A stretch of 64,000 nucleotides of DNA, taken from positions 40,309,473 through 40,373,472 of the forward strand of contig CM049319.1 in NCBI GenBank assembly GCA_026874595.1, read 5' to 3'. A program made the translations under genes and the position numbers. The stretch's first letter is position 1. The number at the start of each line of letters is the position of its first letter. Source of the stretch: Sipunculus nudus (lineage: Eukaryota > Annelida > Sipuncula > Golfingiida > Sipunculidae). Shown piece by piece: positions 23,841-36,959 of the stretch. The notes under the pieces are model-generated. The model saw only the letters and a program-made list of their open reading frames with translations, made no database searches and was not told where the DNA came from.

Positions 23841-23878
23841 TTTATGTAGTCTTATAAAGATCTAATCTTTCACTGAAT

Positions 23879-23882
<4 letters not shown>

Positions 23883-23929
<47 letters not shown>
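23883..23929 (+). repeat. (GA)n microsatellite
   Basis: About 23 uninterrupted GA dinucleotides lie just right of the end of satellite C. An open frame read through it as serine-leucine repeats is an artefact. Confidence 0.95.
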
Positions 23930-23932
<3 letters not shown>

Positions 23933-24224
23933 AAGAATTGACATAACACATGAGCAACAAAATTGTATATATATTTTCTATAATTTGATTTAAGTTAGAA
24001 AATGTGTATTTAGAAACATACAAAGTAATAATGAATGGGTCTAGGATTCTTTTTTCGGGCCCAGGAAACAAATGAAAGGATAAGTGACGCTAGAATGAGG
24101 CAAGAGATTGCATTAGCTGAAAAATCTAGGCAGCCAAGTTGGTATGGCGCGACGTAGAGAAAATAATCACATATCCAAGAGTTCTTTATATTTTGCCTTT
24201 GCCTTTTTTTTTTTACTCCGGCAG

Positions 24225-24270
24225 AACCTCATCTTCCTTTAGAAGACGCAGACTAATTAACAGTCGGCAG
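24225..24270 (+). CDS. Possible 46-nt internal exon (tentative)
   Basis: A long pyrimidine tract (about 24190-24216, including an 11-T run) leads to 'ccggcag', a good 3' splice acceptor. Forty-six nt later 'cggcag|gtgagc' matches a strong 5' donor. In the frame beginning at 24226 the segment is open and encodes 15 residues (TSSSFRRRRLINSRQ). The frame starting at the first base hits a stop. No flanking exon can be identified because satellites lie on both sides. The match could be chance, or part of a conserved non-coding element. Confidence 0.18.
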
Positions 24271-24620
24271 GTGAGCTGGAGATAATGGAGGCATGATGCC
24301 CCGTCCTCAGGTAAAGTAAGGCAGGACCGCACGTCCCCGCTGTCAGCCGCTCTGCAGCCTCGCGCTAATCAGGGCCGAGGGAACGTGACCCGGGTTCCGC
24401 TAGTCCCGGCGGCGTTATTATCACACCAGCTAATGACATATGGCGGTCCTTAACAATATTAATTAAAACATGACAGCCTCATAAGTGTAACCCTTTATGT
24501 GACATTTCGGGGAAGGCTAACATCATTAATTTGCACGGGTTTAAATGTTAAAACTCGTCATAACCAGAAATCCGTCAAAACTAGGCCGGGGCATTAAAGT
24601 CTGATGCCACTGCGATTAAA
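24225..24620. promoter_or_regulatory. Candidate conserved regulatory element
   Basis: Dense homeodomain-like motifs ('ctaattaa' 24253, 'gctaatc' 24364, 'gctaatgac' 24429, 'ttaattaaaa' 24459, 'cattaattt' 24524), a CATATG E-box at 24437 and a GC-rich core sit together in otherwise repeat-filled DNA. This pattern is typical of developmental enhancers. I cannot confirm conservation from one sequence, and no adjacent gene is visible. Confidence 0.25.
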
Positions 24621-24660
24621 AAAAAATAAAAATTCATTTCGAATTATTACCTTTCAGCCA

Positions 24661-24664
<4 letters not shown>

Positions 24665-24720
<56 letters not shown>
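24665..24720. repeat. (TA)n microsatellite at the left edge of satellite D
   Basis: About 28 TA dinucleotides run directly into the first satellite D unit ('...atatcacaggtaaaa'). The D unit itself contains 'tatatcatgatat', so the microsatellite may have grown from it. Confidence 0.95.
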
Positions 24721-24723
<3 letters not shown>

Positions 24724-27700
24724 AGGTAAAAAAAATGATTCTGAATGAACCGGGTATATCATGATATCACAGGTGAAAAAATGATTCTGAATGAACCGGG
24801 TATATCACGATATCACAGGTGAAAAAAAAAATCCTGAATGAACCGGGTATATCATGATATCACAGGTAAAAAAAGATCCTTAATGAACCGGGTAGATCAT
24901 GATATCACAGGTAAAAATATGATCCTGAATGAACCAGATTTATCATGATATCACCGGGAAAAGAAAAGATCCTGAATGAACAGGGTTATCATGATATCAC
25001 AGATGAAAAAATGATTCTGAATGAACCGGGTATATCATGATATCACAGGTAAAAAAAGATTCTGAATAAACCGGGTATATCATGATATCACAGGTAAAAA
25101 AAGATCCTTAATGAACCGGGTAGATCATGATATCACAGGTAAAAATATGATCCTGAATGAACCAGATTTATCATGATATCACAGGTAAAAAAAGATCCTT
25201 AATGAACCGGGTAGATCATGATATCACAGGTAAAAAAATATCCCGAATGAACCGGGTATATCATGATATCACAGGTAAAAACAAGATCCTGAATGAACCT
25301 GATATATCATGATGTCACATGTAAAAATGATCCTGAATGAACCGGGTATATCATGATATCAAAGGTAAAAAAAATCCTGAATGAACCGGATATATAATGA
25401 TATCACAGGTGAAAAATGATTCTGAATGAACCGGGTATATCATGATATCACAGGTATAAAAAAAGAGATCCTGAATGAACGGGTATATCATGATATCACA
25501 GGTGAAAAAAATGATCCTGAATGAACCGGGTATATCATGATTACAGGTAAAAAAAAAGATCCCGAATGAACCGGGTATATCATGATAACACAGGTACAAA
25601 CATGATCCTGAATGAATCGGGTATATCAGGATACCACAGGTAAAAACATGATCCTCAATGAATTGGGTATATAATGATATCACAGGTAAAATGATCCTGA
25701 ATGAACCGGGTATATCATGATATCACAGGTGAAAAAATAATACTGAATGAACCGGGTTATCATGATATCACGGGTGAAAAATGATTCTGAATGAACCGGG
25801 TATATCATGATATCACAGGTAAAAGAATGATTCTGAATGGACCGGGTATATCATGATATCACAGGTAAAAAAATGATCCTGAATGAATGGGGTATATCAT
25901 GATTTCACAGGTATAAAAATGATTCTGAATGAATCGGGTATTTCATGATGTCACAGGTAAAAGAGAGATCCTAAATGAACTGGGTAAATCATGATATGAC
26001 AGGTAAAAAATAATCCTGAATGAACCGGGTTATCAATATATAACAGGTAAAAAATGATTCTGAATGAAACGGGTATATCATGATATCACAGGTGGAAAAA
26101 TGATTCTGAATTAACCGGGTATATCATGATATCACAGGTAAAATCATAATTCTGACTAAACCGGATATATCGTGATATCACAGGTAAAAAATGATCCTGA
26201 ATAAACCGGATATATCATGATAACACAGGTAAAAAAATGATCCTGAATAAACCGGGTATATCATGATATCACAGGTTAAAAAAAGATCCCAAATGAACCG
26301 GATATATCATGATATCAAAGGTAAAAACATGATCCGGAAAGAACCGGTCATATCATGATTTCACAGGTAAAAAAAGATCCTGAATGAACCGGGTATATCA
26401 TGATATTACAGGCGAAAAAATGATCCTGAATGAACCGGGTATATCATGATATCACAGGTGAAAAAATAATTCTGAATGAACCGTGTATATCATGATATCA
26501 CAGGTAAAAAAAAGATCCTGAATCAACCGGGTTATCATGATATCACAGGTAAAAACATGATCCTGAATGAACCGGGTATATCATGATATCACAGGTAAAA
26601 ACATGATCCTGAATAAACTGGGTACATAATGATATCACAGGTGAAAAAAATCCTGAATGAACCGGGTATATCATGATATCACAGGTGAAAAAATGATTCT
26701 GAATGAACCGGTTTTTCGTAAATCACAGGTGAAAAAAGATTCTGAATGAACCGGTTATATCATGATATCAAAGGTAAAAAAATGATTCTGAATGAACCGG
26801 ATATATCATGATATCACGGGTAAAAATGATCCTGAATGAACCGGATATATCATGATAACACAGGTAAAAAATGATCCTGAATGAACCGGGTAAATCATGA
26901 TATCACAGGTAAAAACATGATACCAAATGAACCGGATATATTATGATATCACAGGTAAAAATGATCCTGAATGAACCGGGTATATCATGATATCACTGGT
27001 GAAAAAATGATTCTGAATGAACCGGTTTTTCATGATATCACAGGTAAAAAAAGAATCCTGAATGAACTGGGTATATCATGATTTGACAGGTTAAAAAATA
27101 AACCTGAATGAACCGGGTTATCAATATATCACAGGTAAAAATATGATTCTGAATGAACCGGATATATTATGATATCACAGGTAAAAATGATCCTGAATGA
27201 ACCGGGTATATCATGATATCACTGGTGAAAAAATGATTCTGAATGAACCGGTTTTTCATGATATCACAGGTAAAAAAAGAATCCTGAATGAACTGGGTAT
27301 ATCATGATTTGACAGGTAAAAAATAAACCTGAATGAACCGGGTTATCAATATATCACAGGTAAAAATATGATTCTGAATGAACCGGGTATATCATGATAT
27401 CACAGGTAAAAAAAAAAAGATCCTGAATGAACCGGGTATATCATGATATCACAGGTTAAAAAGATCCTGAATGAACCGGGTACATCATGATATCACAGGT
27501 AAAAACATGATCCCAAATGAACCGGATATATCTTGATATCAAAGGTAGAAACATGATCCGGAAAGAACCGGTCATATCATGATTTCACAGGTAAAAAAAG
27601 ATCCTGAATGAACCGGGTATATCATAATTTCACAGGTAAAAAAAGATCCTGAATGAACCGGGTATATCATGATATTACAGGCGAAAAAATGATCCTAAAT

Positions 27701-29050
27701 GAACCGGGTATATAATGATATCACAGGTAAAAAAAAAATCCTGAATCAACCGGGTTATCATGATATCACAGGTGAAAAAATAATTCTGAATGAACGGGGT
27801 ATATCAATATATCACAGATAAAAAACATGATCCTGAATGAACCGGGTATATCATGATATCACAGGTGAAAAAATAATCCTGAATCAACCGGGTTATCATG
27901 ATATCACAGGTTAAAAATAATCATGAATGAACCGGGTTATCAATATATCACAGATAAAAAACATGATCCTGAATGAACCGGGTATATCATGATATCACAG
28001 GTGAAAAAATAATTCTGAATGAACGGGGTATATCATGATATCACAGGTAAAAAAAAAAGATCCTGAATTAACCGGGTATATCATGATATCACAGGTAAAA
28101 ACATGATCCTGAATGACCAAGATATATCATGATATCACAGGTTAAAATGATCCTAAATGAACCGGGTATATAATGATATCACAGGTAAAAAAAAAATCCT
28201 GAATCAACCGGGTTATCATGATATCACAGGTGAAAAAATAATTCTGAATGAACCGGGTATATCATGATATTACAGGCGAAAAAATGATCCTAAATGAACC
28301 GGGTATATAATGATATCACAGGTAAAAAAAAATCCTGAATCAACCGGGTTATCATGATATCACAGGTTAAAAATAATCATGAATGAACCGGGTTATCAAT
28401 ATATCACAGATAAAAAACATGATCCTGAATGAACCGGGTATATCATGATATCACAGGTGAAAAAATAATTCTGAATGAACGGGGTATATCATGATATCAC
28501 AGGTAAAAAAAAAGATCCTGAATTAACCGGGTATATCATGATATCACAGGTAAAAACATGATCCTGAATGACCAAGATATATCATGATATCACAGGTTAA
28601 AATGATCCTGAATGAACCGGATATACCTTGATATCACAGGTGAAAAATGATTCTGAATGAACCGGGTATATCATGATATCACAGGTGAAAAAAGATTCTG
28701 AATGAACCGGTTATATCATGATATCAAAGGTAAAAAAATGATTCTGAATGAACCGGATATATCATGATATCACGGGTAAAAATGATCCTGAATGAACCGG
28801 ATATATCATGATAACACAGGTAAAAAATGGTCCTGAATGAACCGTGTAAATCATGATATCACAGGTAAAAAAATGATACCAAATGAACCGGATATATTAT
28901 GATATCACAGGTAAAAATGATCCTGAATGAATCGGGTATATCATGATATCACAGGTGAAAAAATGATTCTGAATGAACCGGGTATATCATGATATGACAG
29001 GTAAAAAATAATCATGAATGAACCGGGTTATCAATATATCACAGGTAAAA
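24721..29050 (+). repeat. Satellite D, block 1 (about 90 copies of a 44-52 bp unit)
   Basis: The unit is 'atcacaggtaaaa', a variable A-run, 'tgatcctgaatgaaccgggt' and 'atatcatgat'. Length varies mainly through the A-run. Common variants are 'ggtgaaaa', 'gattctgaatg', 'ccggatata' and 'ccggtttttc'. Local blocks repeat, for example the 'gaatgaccaag' unit at 28111 and 28566 (455 bp apart). 45- and 48-bp units keep minus-strand frames open for short runs (25351-25683), which explains the apparent repetitive peptides. The family is not recognised. Confidence 0.97.
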
Positions 29051-29299
29051 CAAGTGACCCATGGGTCATAACGCTCAGCTGACTGGGAAGAGATTCACAA
29101 AAGGAAATTTCATCATCAGAATGGTAGATACCCATTCAACTGAAGCATCAAACAGATTTACCAACAGGCCAAGATTTAGTCTGTATTTATATATCTGAAA
29201 AATAGAGAAAAAATGTGTAAACTTTAAAAACTAGAATACGGGTAGCCGACAAGTGACTACGTGTATCTGCCAAAATCAGAGTGAAGTGAGGCATGGATT

Positions 29300-30965
29300 G
29301 AGTGGCAAGGGGAAACAGAGTGAGGTATGTTGCATATTAGCATGGATGTCTGCAGCCTAAATGTGTATGTAGGTTGTGCAACCTACCACAAATCCAGAAA
29401 GCTGTCCAAGTTGTATACATATGCAAAATTTTAGGCAGAAAAGTCAAACCACTACATGGATATGAGTGATTTTAGCCCACGGCAGACAAACAGACAGACG
29501 CTGTGCAAAAATGGTTGCGGTTTTGTGTATGATAAAGACCTATGTGAGATCTAAACACAAGCACCATTTTGGCCCAATCGGTCAAATGGTTCCTGAGATA
29601 TTAGCTTGGATGTGTGCAGCGTTAACTAGAATAAAGGTGGCGCCACCTGTCATAAAATCAAGAAAGCTATCCAGGATGTATAAAACTGCAAAATTTTAGG
29701 CAGATATGTCAAACCACTGCCAAGATGTGAGTGACTTTATTGCACGGCAGACAAACAGACAGACGCTGTGCAAAAATGGTTGCAGGTGGTGCCACCAGTT
29801 TTGTGTATGATAAAGAGCTATGTTAGATCTATACACATGCAAAATTTTGGCCCAATCGGTCAAACGGTTCCCGAGATATGAGCTTGGAAGTCATCAGCGT
29901 GAACGTGAGGTATGTTGCATATTAGCATGGATGTCTGCAGCCTAAATGTGTATGTAGGTTGTGCAACCTACCACAAATCCAGAAAGCTGTCCAAGTTGTA
30001 TACATATGCAAAAGTTTAGGCAGTTATGTCAAACCAGTACAGAGAAATGAGTGATTTTAGGCCACGGCAGACCAACAGACAGACGCTGTGCAAAATGTGC
30101 AAAAATGGTTGCAGGTGGCCCCTCAAGTTTTGTGTATGATAAAGACCTATGTGAGATCTATACACATGCAAAATTTTGGCCCAATCGTTCAAACGGTTCC
30201 CGAGATATGAGCTTGGATGTCTGCAGCATAAACTAGAAAAAAGGTGGCGCCACCTGTCATAAAATCAAGAAAGCTATCCAGGATGTATAAAACTGCAAAA
30301 TTTTAGGCAGATATGTCAAACCACTGCCAAGATGTGAGTGACTTTATTGCACGGCAGACAAACAGACAGACGCTGTGCAAAAATGGTTGCAGGTGGTGCC
30401 ACCAGTTTTGTGTATGATAAAGAACTATGTTAGATCTATACACATGCAAAATTTTGGCCCGATCGGTCAAACGGTTTCCGAGATATGAGCTTGGAAGTCA
30501 TCAGCGTGAACGTGAATGTAGGTGGTGCCACCTGTCATAAAATCAAGAAAGCTATCCAGGATGTATAAAACTGCAAAATTTTAGGCAGATATGTCAAACC
30601 ACTGCCGAGATATGAGTGACTTTATTGCACGGCAGACAAACAGACAGACGCTGTACAAAAATGGTTGCAGGTGGCGCCACCAGTTTAGCGTATGATAAAG
30701 AGCTATGTTAGAACTATATACATGCAAAATTTTTGGCCCGATCGGTCGAACGGTTCCCAAAATATGAGCTTGGATGTCATCAGCGTGAATGAGAATGTAG
30801 GTGGCGCCACCTGTCATAAAATCAAGAAAGCTATCCAGGATGTATACGCATGCCGAATTTCAGGTGAATTAGTAAATTCACTGCAGAGATATGAGTGATT
30901 TTAACCAAAGGCAGATGAACAGATGGACACTGTGCAAACATGGTTACAGGTGGCTCCACCATTTT
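29300..30965 (+). repeat. M1 modules in E1 (tandem pairs of about 140-150 bp)
   Basis: Two alternating submodules each start with the palindrome GGTGGCGCCACC or a variant. M1a ('...cctgtcataaaatcaagaaa') starts at 29635, 30242, 30520 and 30799. M1b ('...ccaccagttttgtgtatg') starts near 29786, 30109, 30390, 30671 and 30949. M1a ends in an 'acaaacagacagacgctgtg' stretch. M1b contains 'cggttcccgagatatgagc'. An earlier, more diverged set lies at 29340-29635. Open frames here (for example 29466-29699) are not conserved between modules and are not genes. Confidence 0.85.
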
Positions 30966-31049
30966 TTGTGTATGTTATAGAGCTATCCAAGGGCTACATT
31001 AGTATAAATTTTATTTCCTGATCAGTCAAACGGTTCCCGAGATATGAGG

Positions 31050-31170
31050 TTGGAAAGCTGATAAAATCAAGTCCCAGAGGAGCTCTCTGGAAACGAACGC
31101 GGCAACGGCGGAGGAACCCGGTCCAAAACATAGTATCCACAAAACTTCGTTTTGGCGGGTACAAAAATAC
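31050..31170 (+). repeat. Junction segment between M1 and M2 in E1
   Basis: The segment contains 'tctctggaaacgaacgcggc' and 'aaaacttcgttttggcgg'. It is single-copy within E1 but is present at the matching place in E2 (about 52290-52385), with roughly 120 bp more upstream there (52158-52290). It shows that E1 and E2 share one ancestral layout and that E1 lost sequence here, or E2 gained it. Confidence 0.6.
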
Positions 31171-33100
31171 AGGTGGCTCCACCAGTCTGCAGAAACTAAT
31201 AAAAACACTTACAAACATCAATATCTATGCAAAGAATCATGGTGATCTCCCCATTAGTTGTTCAGATACTTCAGCTTTTGTATCAAATTGTCCATTATTC
31301 TGAGGGATACTTCGGAGTCCTATAGCTTGAAGGATATAGGTAACAGAGACCTAATTTTAAGTTTCCACAGGCACTTTTCATGGGCCTTCTTGCATGACAA
31401 CAATGAAGATTCTAGGTCCAGTTGTTGCGATTTGTACCCTGTTGAGAGATAACCACATCTTTAAAGGTATCAAAAAAAGAGAAAAAAAATCGTCAAAAAT
31501 TTGAAAAAAAATAGAGGTGGCGCACCCAGTCTGCAGAAACTGACGGAACAGGTCATGATCAATATGTATGCCGAAAATCATGACTATCAGTGTTGTAGTT
31601 ATTGAGATACTGCAGTTTTTGTATCAAATTTTCCATTATTCTGTGGGGTAATTTGGAGCCATACAGCTTAACGAATATGGGTAACAGAGACCTAATTTCA
31701 GGTTTCCATGGAGACTTTTCATGGGTCTCCCTGTGTGTCAAGAATGAAGATTCTAGGTCCAGTTTTAATGATTTGTGCCCTGTTAACAGATGTTCATAAC
31801 TTTAAAGGTCTCAAAAATAGAGAAAAAATTCGTAAAAAAACCCGAACAAATACAGGTGGTGCCACCAGTCTGCAGAAACTGATGAAACACTCCATGATCA
31901 ATATCCATGAAAACAATTATGGTGATCTCTGCATTAGTTGTTCAGATACTTCAGCTTTTGTATCAAATTTTCCATTATTCTGAGCTGTACTTTGGAGTGC
32001 CATAGCTCAAAGGATATGGGAAACAGAGACCTAATTTCAGGTGTCCATGGAGACTTATCATGGGTCTCCCTGTGTGTCAACAATGAAGATTCTAGGTCCA
32101 GTCCTTACGATTTGTACCCTGTTGACAGATAACTACATCCTGAAAGGTCTCGAAAATAGAGAAAAAAAAAATTGTGAAAATTTGAAAAAAATACAGGTGG
32201 CACCACCAGTCTGCAGGTACTGATAAAACACCTCTTGATCAATATGTATGCCAAAAATCATGACCATCAGTGTTGTAGTTATTGAGATGTTGCAGTTTGT
32301 TTTTATCAAATTTTCCATTATTCTGGGGGATATTGGGAGCCCCCCATAGCTCAAAGGATATGGGTAACATGCAGACTTTTTATGGACCTCTCAGTGTGTC
32401 AAGAATGAAGATTCTAGGTCCAGTCTTTATGATTTGTGCCCTGTTAACAGCTGTTCACATTTTTAAATTCGTAAAAAATCAATAAATTCAGGTGGCGCCA
32501 CCAGTCTGCAGGAAGTGATGGAACATCTCATGATCAATACGTATGCCAAAAATCATGACCATCAGTGTTGTAGTTGTTGAGATGTTGCAGTTTGTTTTTA
32601 TCAAATTTTCCATTATTCTGTGGGGTACTTTGGGGCCCCATAGCTCGAAGGATATGGGTAACAGAGATCTAATTTATGGTTTCCACGGAGACTTTTAATA
32701 GGTTTCTCAGTGTGTCGAGAATGAAGATTCTAGGTCCAGTGGTTACGATTTGTGCCACGTTAACAGATGACAGCATCTTTAAACGTCTCAAAAATAGAGG
32801 AAAAAATTGTAAAAAAAATCGAAAAATACAGGTGGCGCCACCAGTCTGCAGGAACTTATGGAACATCTGATGATCAATATGTATGCCAAAAATCATGACC
32901 ATCAGTGTTGTAGTTATTGAGATATTGAAGTTTTTGTATGAAAATTTTTACTATTCTGGGGGGTACTTTGGGGCTCCATAGCTCAAAGGATATGGGTAAC
33001 AGAGACCTAATTTCTGGTTTCCAAGGAGATTTTTCATGGACCTCTCAGAATCCCAAGTTACAAGGTTCTAGGTTCAGCGGTTACGATTTGTGCCTGGTTA
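31171..33100 (+). repeat. M2 modules in E1 (six copies, about 340 bp)
   Basis: Copies start at 31171, 31515, 31854, 32195, 32490 and 32830 with 'aggtggcgccaccagtctgc' or a variant. The spacings are 344, 339, 341, 295 and 340 bp. The 32195 copy has lost about 45 bp. Each contains 'caaattttccattattctg', 'gggtaacagagacctaattt' and 'aatgaagattctaggtccag'. Overlapping frames of 60-90 codons on both strands recur from module to module but change length and frame with indels, so I do not call protein genes. Confidence 0.9.
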
Positions 33101-33101
33101 A

Positions 33102-33148
33102 CGGACGGACAGACGGACGGACAGATGGACAGACGGACGACGGACAAA
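33102..33148 (+). repeat. (ACGG/ACAG)n microsatellite at the right end of E1
   Basis: Degenerate tetranucleotide repeats ('acggacggacagacggacgg' type) lie between the last M2 module and the terminal hairpin. An ACGG microsatellite next to the tandem core is a known hallmark of bivalve pearl-like elements. Confidence 0.9.
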
Positions 33149-36100
33149 GAGTGATCGCTATAGCTCAGATGACTTTCAGTCAGCTGAGCTAAAAATGATT
33201 CTGAATGAACCGGGTATATCATGATATCACAGGTGAAAAAATAATTCTGAATGAACGGGGTATATCATGATATCACAGGTAAAAAAAAGATCCTGAATCA
33301 ACCGGGTTATCATGATATCACAGGTGAAAACATGATCCTGAATGAACTGGGTATATTATATTATCACAGGTAAAAACAGGATCCTGAATTAACTGGGTAC
33401 ATAATGATATAACAGGTGAAAAAAAACCTGAATGAACCGGGTATATCATGATAACAAAGGTAAAACATTATCCTGAATGAACCAGATATATCATTATATC
33501 ACAGGTAAGAAGGATCCTGAATGAACCGGATATACCATGATATCACAGGTGAAAAATGATTCTGAATGAATCGGGTATATCATGATATCACAGGTAAAAA
33601 AAGATCCTGAATGAATCGGGTATATCATGATATCACAGGTGAAAAAATGATTCTGAATGAACCGGGTATATCATGATATTACAGGTAAAAAATAATCATG
33701 AATGAACCGGGTTATCAATATATCACAGGTAAAAAACATGATCCTGAATGAACGGGGTATATTATATTATCACAAGTAAAAACATGATCCTGAATTAACT
33801 GGGTACATAATGATATAACAGGTGAAAAAAATCCTGAATGAACCGGGTATATCATAATAACAAAGGTAAAACATAATCCTGAATGAACCAGATATATCAT
33901 TATATCACAGGTAAAAATGATCCTGAATGAACCGGATATACCATGATATCACAGGTGAAAAATGATTCTGAATGAACCGGGTATATCATGATATCACAGG
34001 TAAAAAAAGATCCTGAATGAATCGGGTATATCATGATATCACAGGTGAAAAAATGATTCTGAATGAACCGGGTATATGAGGATATTACAGGTAAAAAATA
34101 ATCATGAATGAACCGGGTTATCAATATATCACAGGTAAAAAACATGATCCTGAATGAACCGGGTATATCATGATATCACAGGTGAAAAAATGATTCTGAA
34201 TGAACCGGGTATATCATGATAATACAGGTAAAAAAAAAGATCCTGAATCAACCGGGTTATCATGATATCACAGGTAAAAACATGACCCTGAATGAACAAG
34301 ATATATCATTATATCACAGGTAAAAATGATCCTGAATGAACCGGATATACCATGATATCACAGGTGAAAAATGATTCTGAATGAACCGGGTATATCATGA
34401 TATCACAGGTAAAAAAAGATCCTGAATGAATCAGGTATATCATGATATCACAGGTGAAAAAATGATTCTGAATGAACCGGGTTATCATGATATCACAGGT
34501 AAAAACATGATCCTGAATGAACTGGGTACATTATATTATCACAGGTAAAAACATGATCCTGAATGGACCGGGTATATCATGATATCACAGGTAAAAACAT
34601 GATCCTGAATTAACTGGGTACATAATGATATAACAGGTGAAAAAAATCCTGAATGAACCGGGTATATCATAATAACAAAGGTAAAACATAATCCTGAATG
34701 AACCAGATATATCATTATATCACAGGTAAAAATGATCCTGAATGAACCGGATATACCATGATATCACAGGTGAAAAATGATTCTGAATGAACCGGGTATA
34801 TCATGATATCACAGGTAAAAAAAGATCCTGAATGAATCGGGTATATCATGATATCACAGGTGAAAAAATGATTCTGAATGAACCGGGTATATGAGGATAT
34901 TACAGGTAAAAAATAATCATGAATGAACCGGGTTATCAATATATCACAGGTAAAAAACATGATCCTGAATGAACCGGGTATATCATGATATCACAGGTGA
35001 AAAAATAATTCTGAATGAACCGGGTATATCATGATATCACAGGTAAAAAAAAGATCCTGAATCAACCGGGTTATCATGATATCACAGGTAAAAACATGAT
35101 CCTGAATGAACAAGATATATCATTATATCACAGGTAAAAATGATCCTGAATGAACCGGATATACCATGATATCACAGGTGAAAAATGATTCTGAATGAAC
35201 TGGGTATATCATGATATCACAGGTAAAAAAAGATCCTGAATGAATCAGGTATATCATGATATCACAGGTGAAAAAATGATTCTGAATGAACCGGGTTATC
35301 ATGATATCACAGGTAAAAACATGATCCTGAATGAACTGGGTACATTATATTATCCTAGGTAAAAACATGATCCTGAATGAACCGGGTATATCATGATATC
35401 ACAGGTAAAAAAAAGATCCTGAATGAACAAGATATATCATTATATCACAGGTAAAAATGATCCTGAATGAACCGGATATACCATGATATCACAGGTGAAA
35501 AATGATTCTGAATGAACCGGGTATATCATGATATCACAGGTAAAAAAAGATCCTGAATGAATCAGGTATATCATGATATCACAGGTGAAAAAATGATTCT
35601 GAATGAACCGGGTTATCATGATATCACAGGTAAAAACATGATCCTGAATGAACTGGGTACATTATATTATCACAGGTAAAAACATGATCCTGAATGAACC
35701 GGGTATATCATGATATCACAGGTAAAAACATGATCCTGAATTAACTGGGTACATAATGATATAACAGGTGAAAAAATCCTGAATGAACCGGGTATATCAT
35801 GATAACTAAGGTAAAACATAATCCTGAATGAACCAGATATATCATTATATCACAGGTAAAAAGGATCCTGAATGAACCGAATATACCATGATATCACAGG
35901 TGAAAAATGATTCTGAATGAACCGGGTATATCATGATATCACAGGTAAAAAAAGATCCTGAATGAATCGGGTATATCATGATATCACAAAAAATGATTCT
36001 GAATGAACCGGGTATATCATGATATTACAGGTAAAAATAATCATGAATGAACCGGGTTATCAATATATCACAGGTAAAAAACATGATCCTGAATGAACCG

Positions 36101-36959
36101 GGTATATCATGATATCACAGGTAAAAAAAAGATCCTGAATCAACCGGGTTATCATGATATCACAGGAAAAAACATGATCCTGAATGAACTGGGTATATTA
36201 TATTATCACAGGTAAAAACATGATCCTGAATTAACTGGGTACATAATGATATAACAGGTGAAAAAATTCCTGAATGAACCGGGTATATCATGATAACAAA
36301 GGTAAAACATAATCCTGAATGAACCAGATATATCCTTATATCACAGGTAAAAATGATCCTGAATGAACCGGATATACCATGATATCACAGGTGAAAAATG
36401 ATTCTGAATGAACCGGGTATATCATGATATCACAGGTAAAAAAAGATCCTGAATGAACTTGGTATATTATATTATCACAGGTAAAACATTATCCTGAATT
36501 AACTGGGTACTTAATGATATCACAGGTATAAAAAATCCTGAATGAACCGGGTATATCATGATAACAAAGGTAAAACATAATCCTGAATGAACCAGATATA
36601 TCATTATATCACAGTAAAAAATGATCCTGAATGAACCGGATATACCATGATATCACAGGTGAAAAATGATTCTGAATGAACCGGGTATATCATGATATCA
36701 CAGGTAAAAAAAGATCCTGAATGAACTGGGTATATTATATTATCACAGGTAAAAACATGATCCTGAATGAACTGGGTACATAATGATATCACAGGTAAAA
36801 AAAATCCTGAATGAACCGGGTATATCATGATATCACAGGTGAAAAAATGATTCTGAATGAACCGGTTTTTCGTAATATCACAGGTAAAAAACATGATCCT
36901 GAATGAACCGGATATATCATGATATCACAGGTGAAGAAATAATTCTGAAAGAACGGGGT

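Larger units (their letters stand above)
23930..24664. other. Single-copy island with a GC-rich core
   Basis: The flanks are AT-rich, but about 24225-24425 is clearly GC-rich and CpG-containing compared with everything around it. The following 200 bp hold several homeodomain-type 'TAAT/ATTA' motifs. No sustained open frame covers the island. It is the best place in the window to look for conserved regulatory sequence or an exon. Confidence 0.55.
29051..33189 (+). mobile_element. Element E1: pearl/HINE-like composite element inserted in satellite D
   Basis: Satellite D stops at 'aggtaaaa' (29050) and resumes at 'taaaaatgattctg' (33190). 'taaaa' is therefore present on both sides (29046-29050, 33190-33194), as a 5-bp target duplication would give. 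Near the left end is 'gctcagctgactg' (29073-29085), and its exact inverse complement ends the element (33177-33189). Outside the left copy is a 14-bp palindrome (29055-29068). The interior holds two families of tandem modules (M1, M2) and an (ACGG/ACAG)n tract (33102-33148). The right end can fold as a hairpin (33165-33188). Subterminal inverted repeats, tandem core, ACGG-type microsatellite and 3' hairpin match the bivalve 'pearl' and Helentron-derived HINE description. No transposase or Rep/helicase is encoded, so it would be non-autonomous. Exact class is inference. Confidence 0.65.

Noticed and set aside
31258-32132. Family of about 64-residue proteins starting MFRYFSFCIK
   Set aside because: These are parallel reads of tandem M2 modules in E1. 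Indels change frame and length in other copies, and overlapping frames exist on both strands.
29051-33189. Canonical Helitron with 5' TC and 3' CTRR ends
   Set aside because: A hairpin followed by CTAA at the right end is suggestive, but the left end does not begin with TC next to A, and the flanks can be read as a 5-bp duplication. I keep it as pearl/HINE-like rather than a canonical Helitron.
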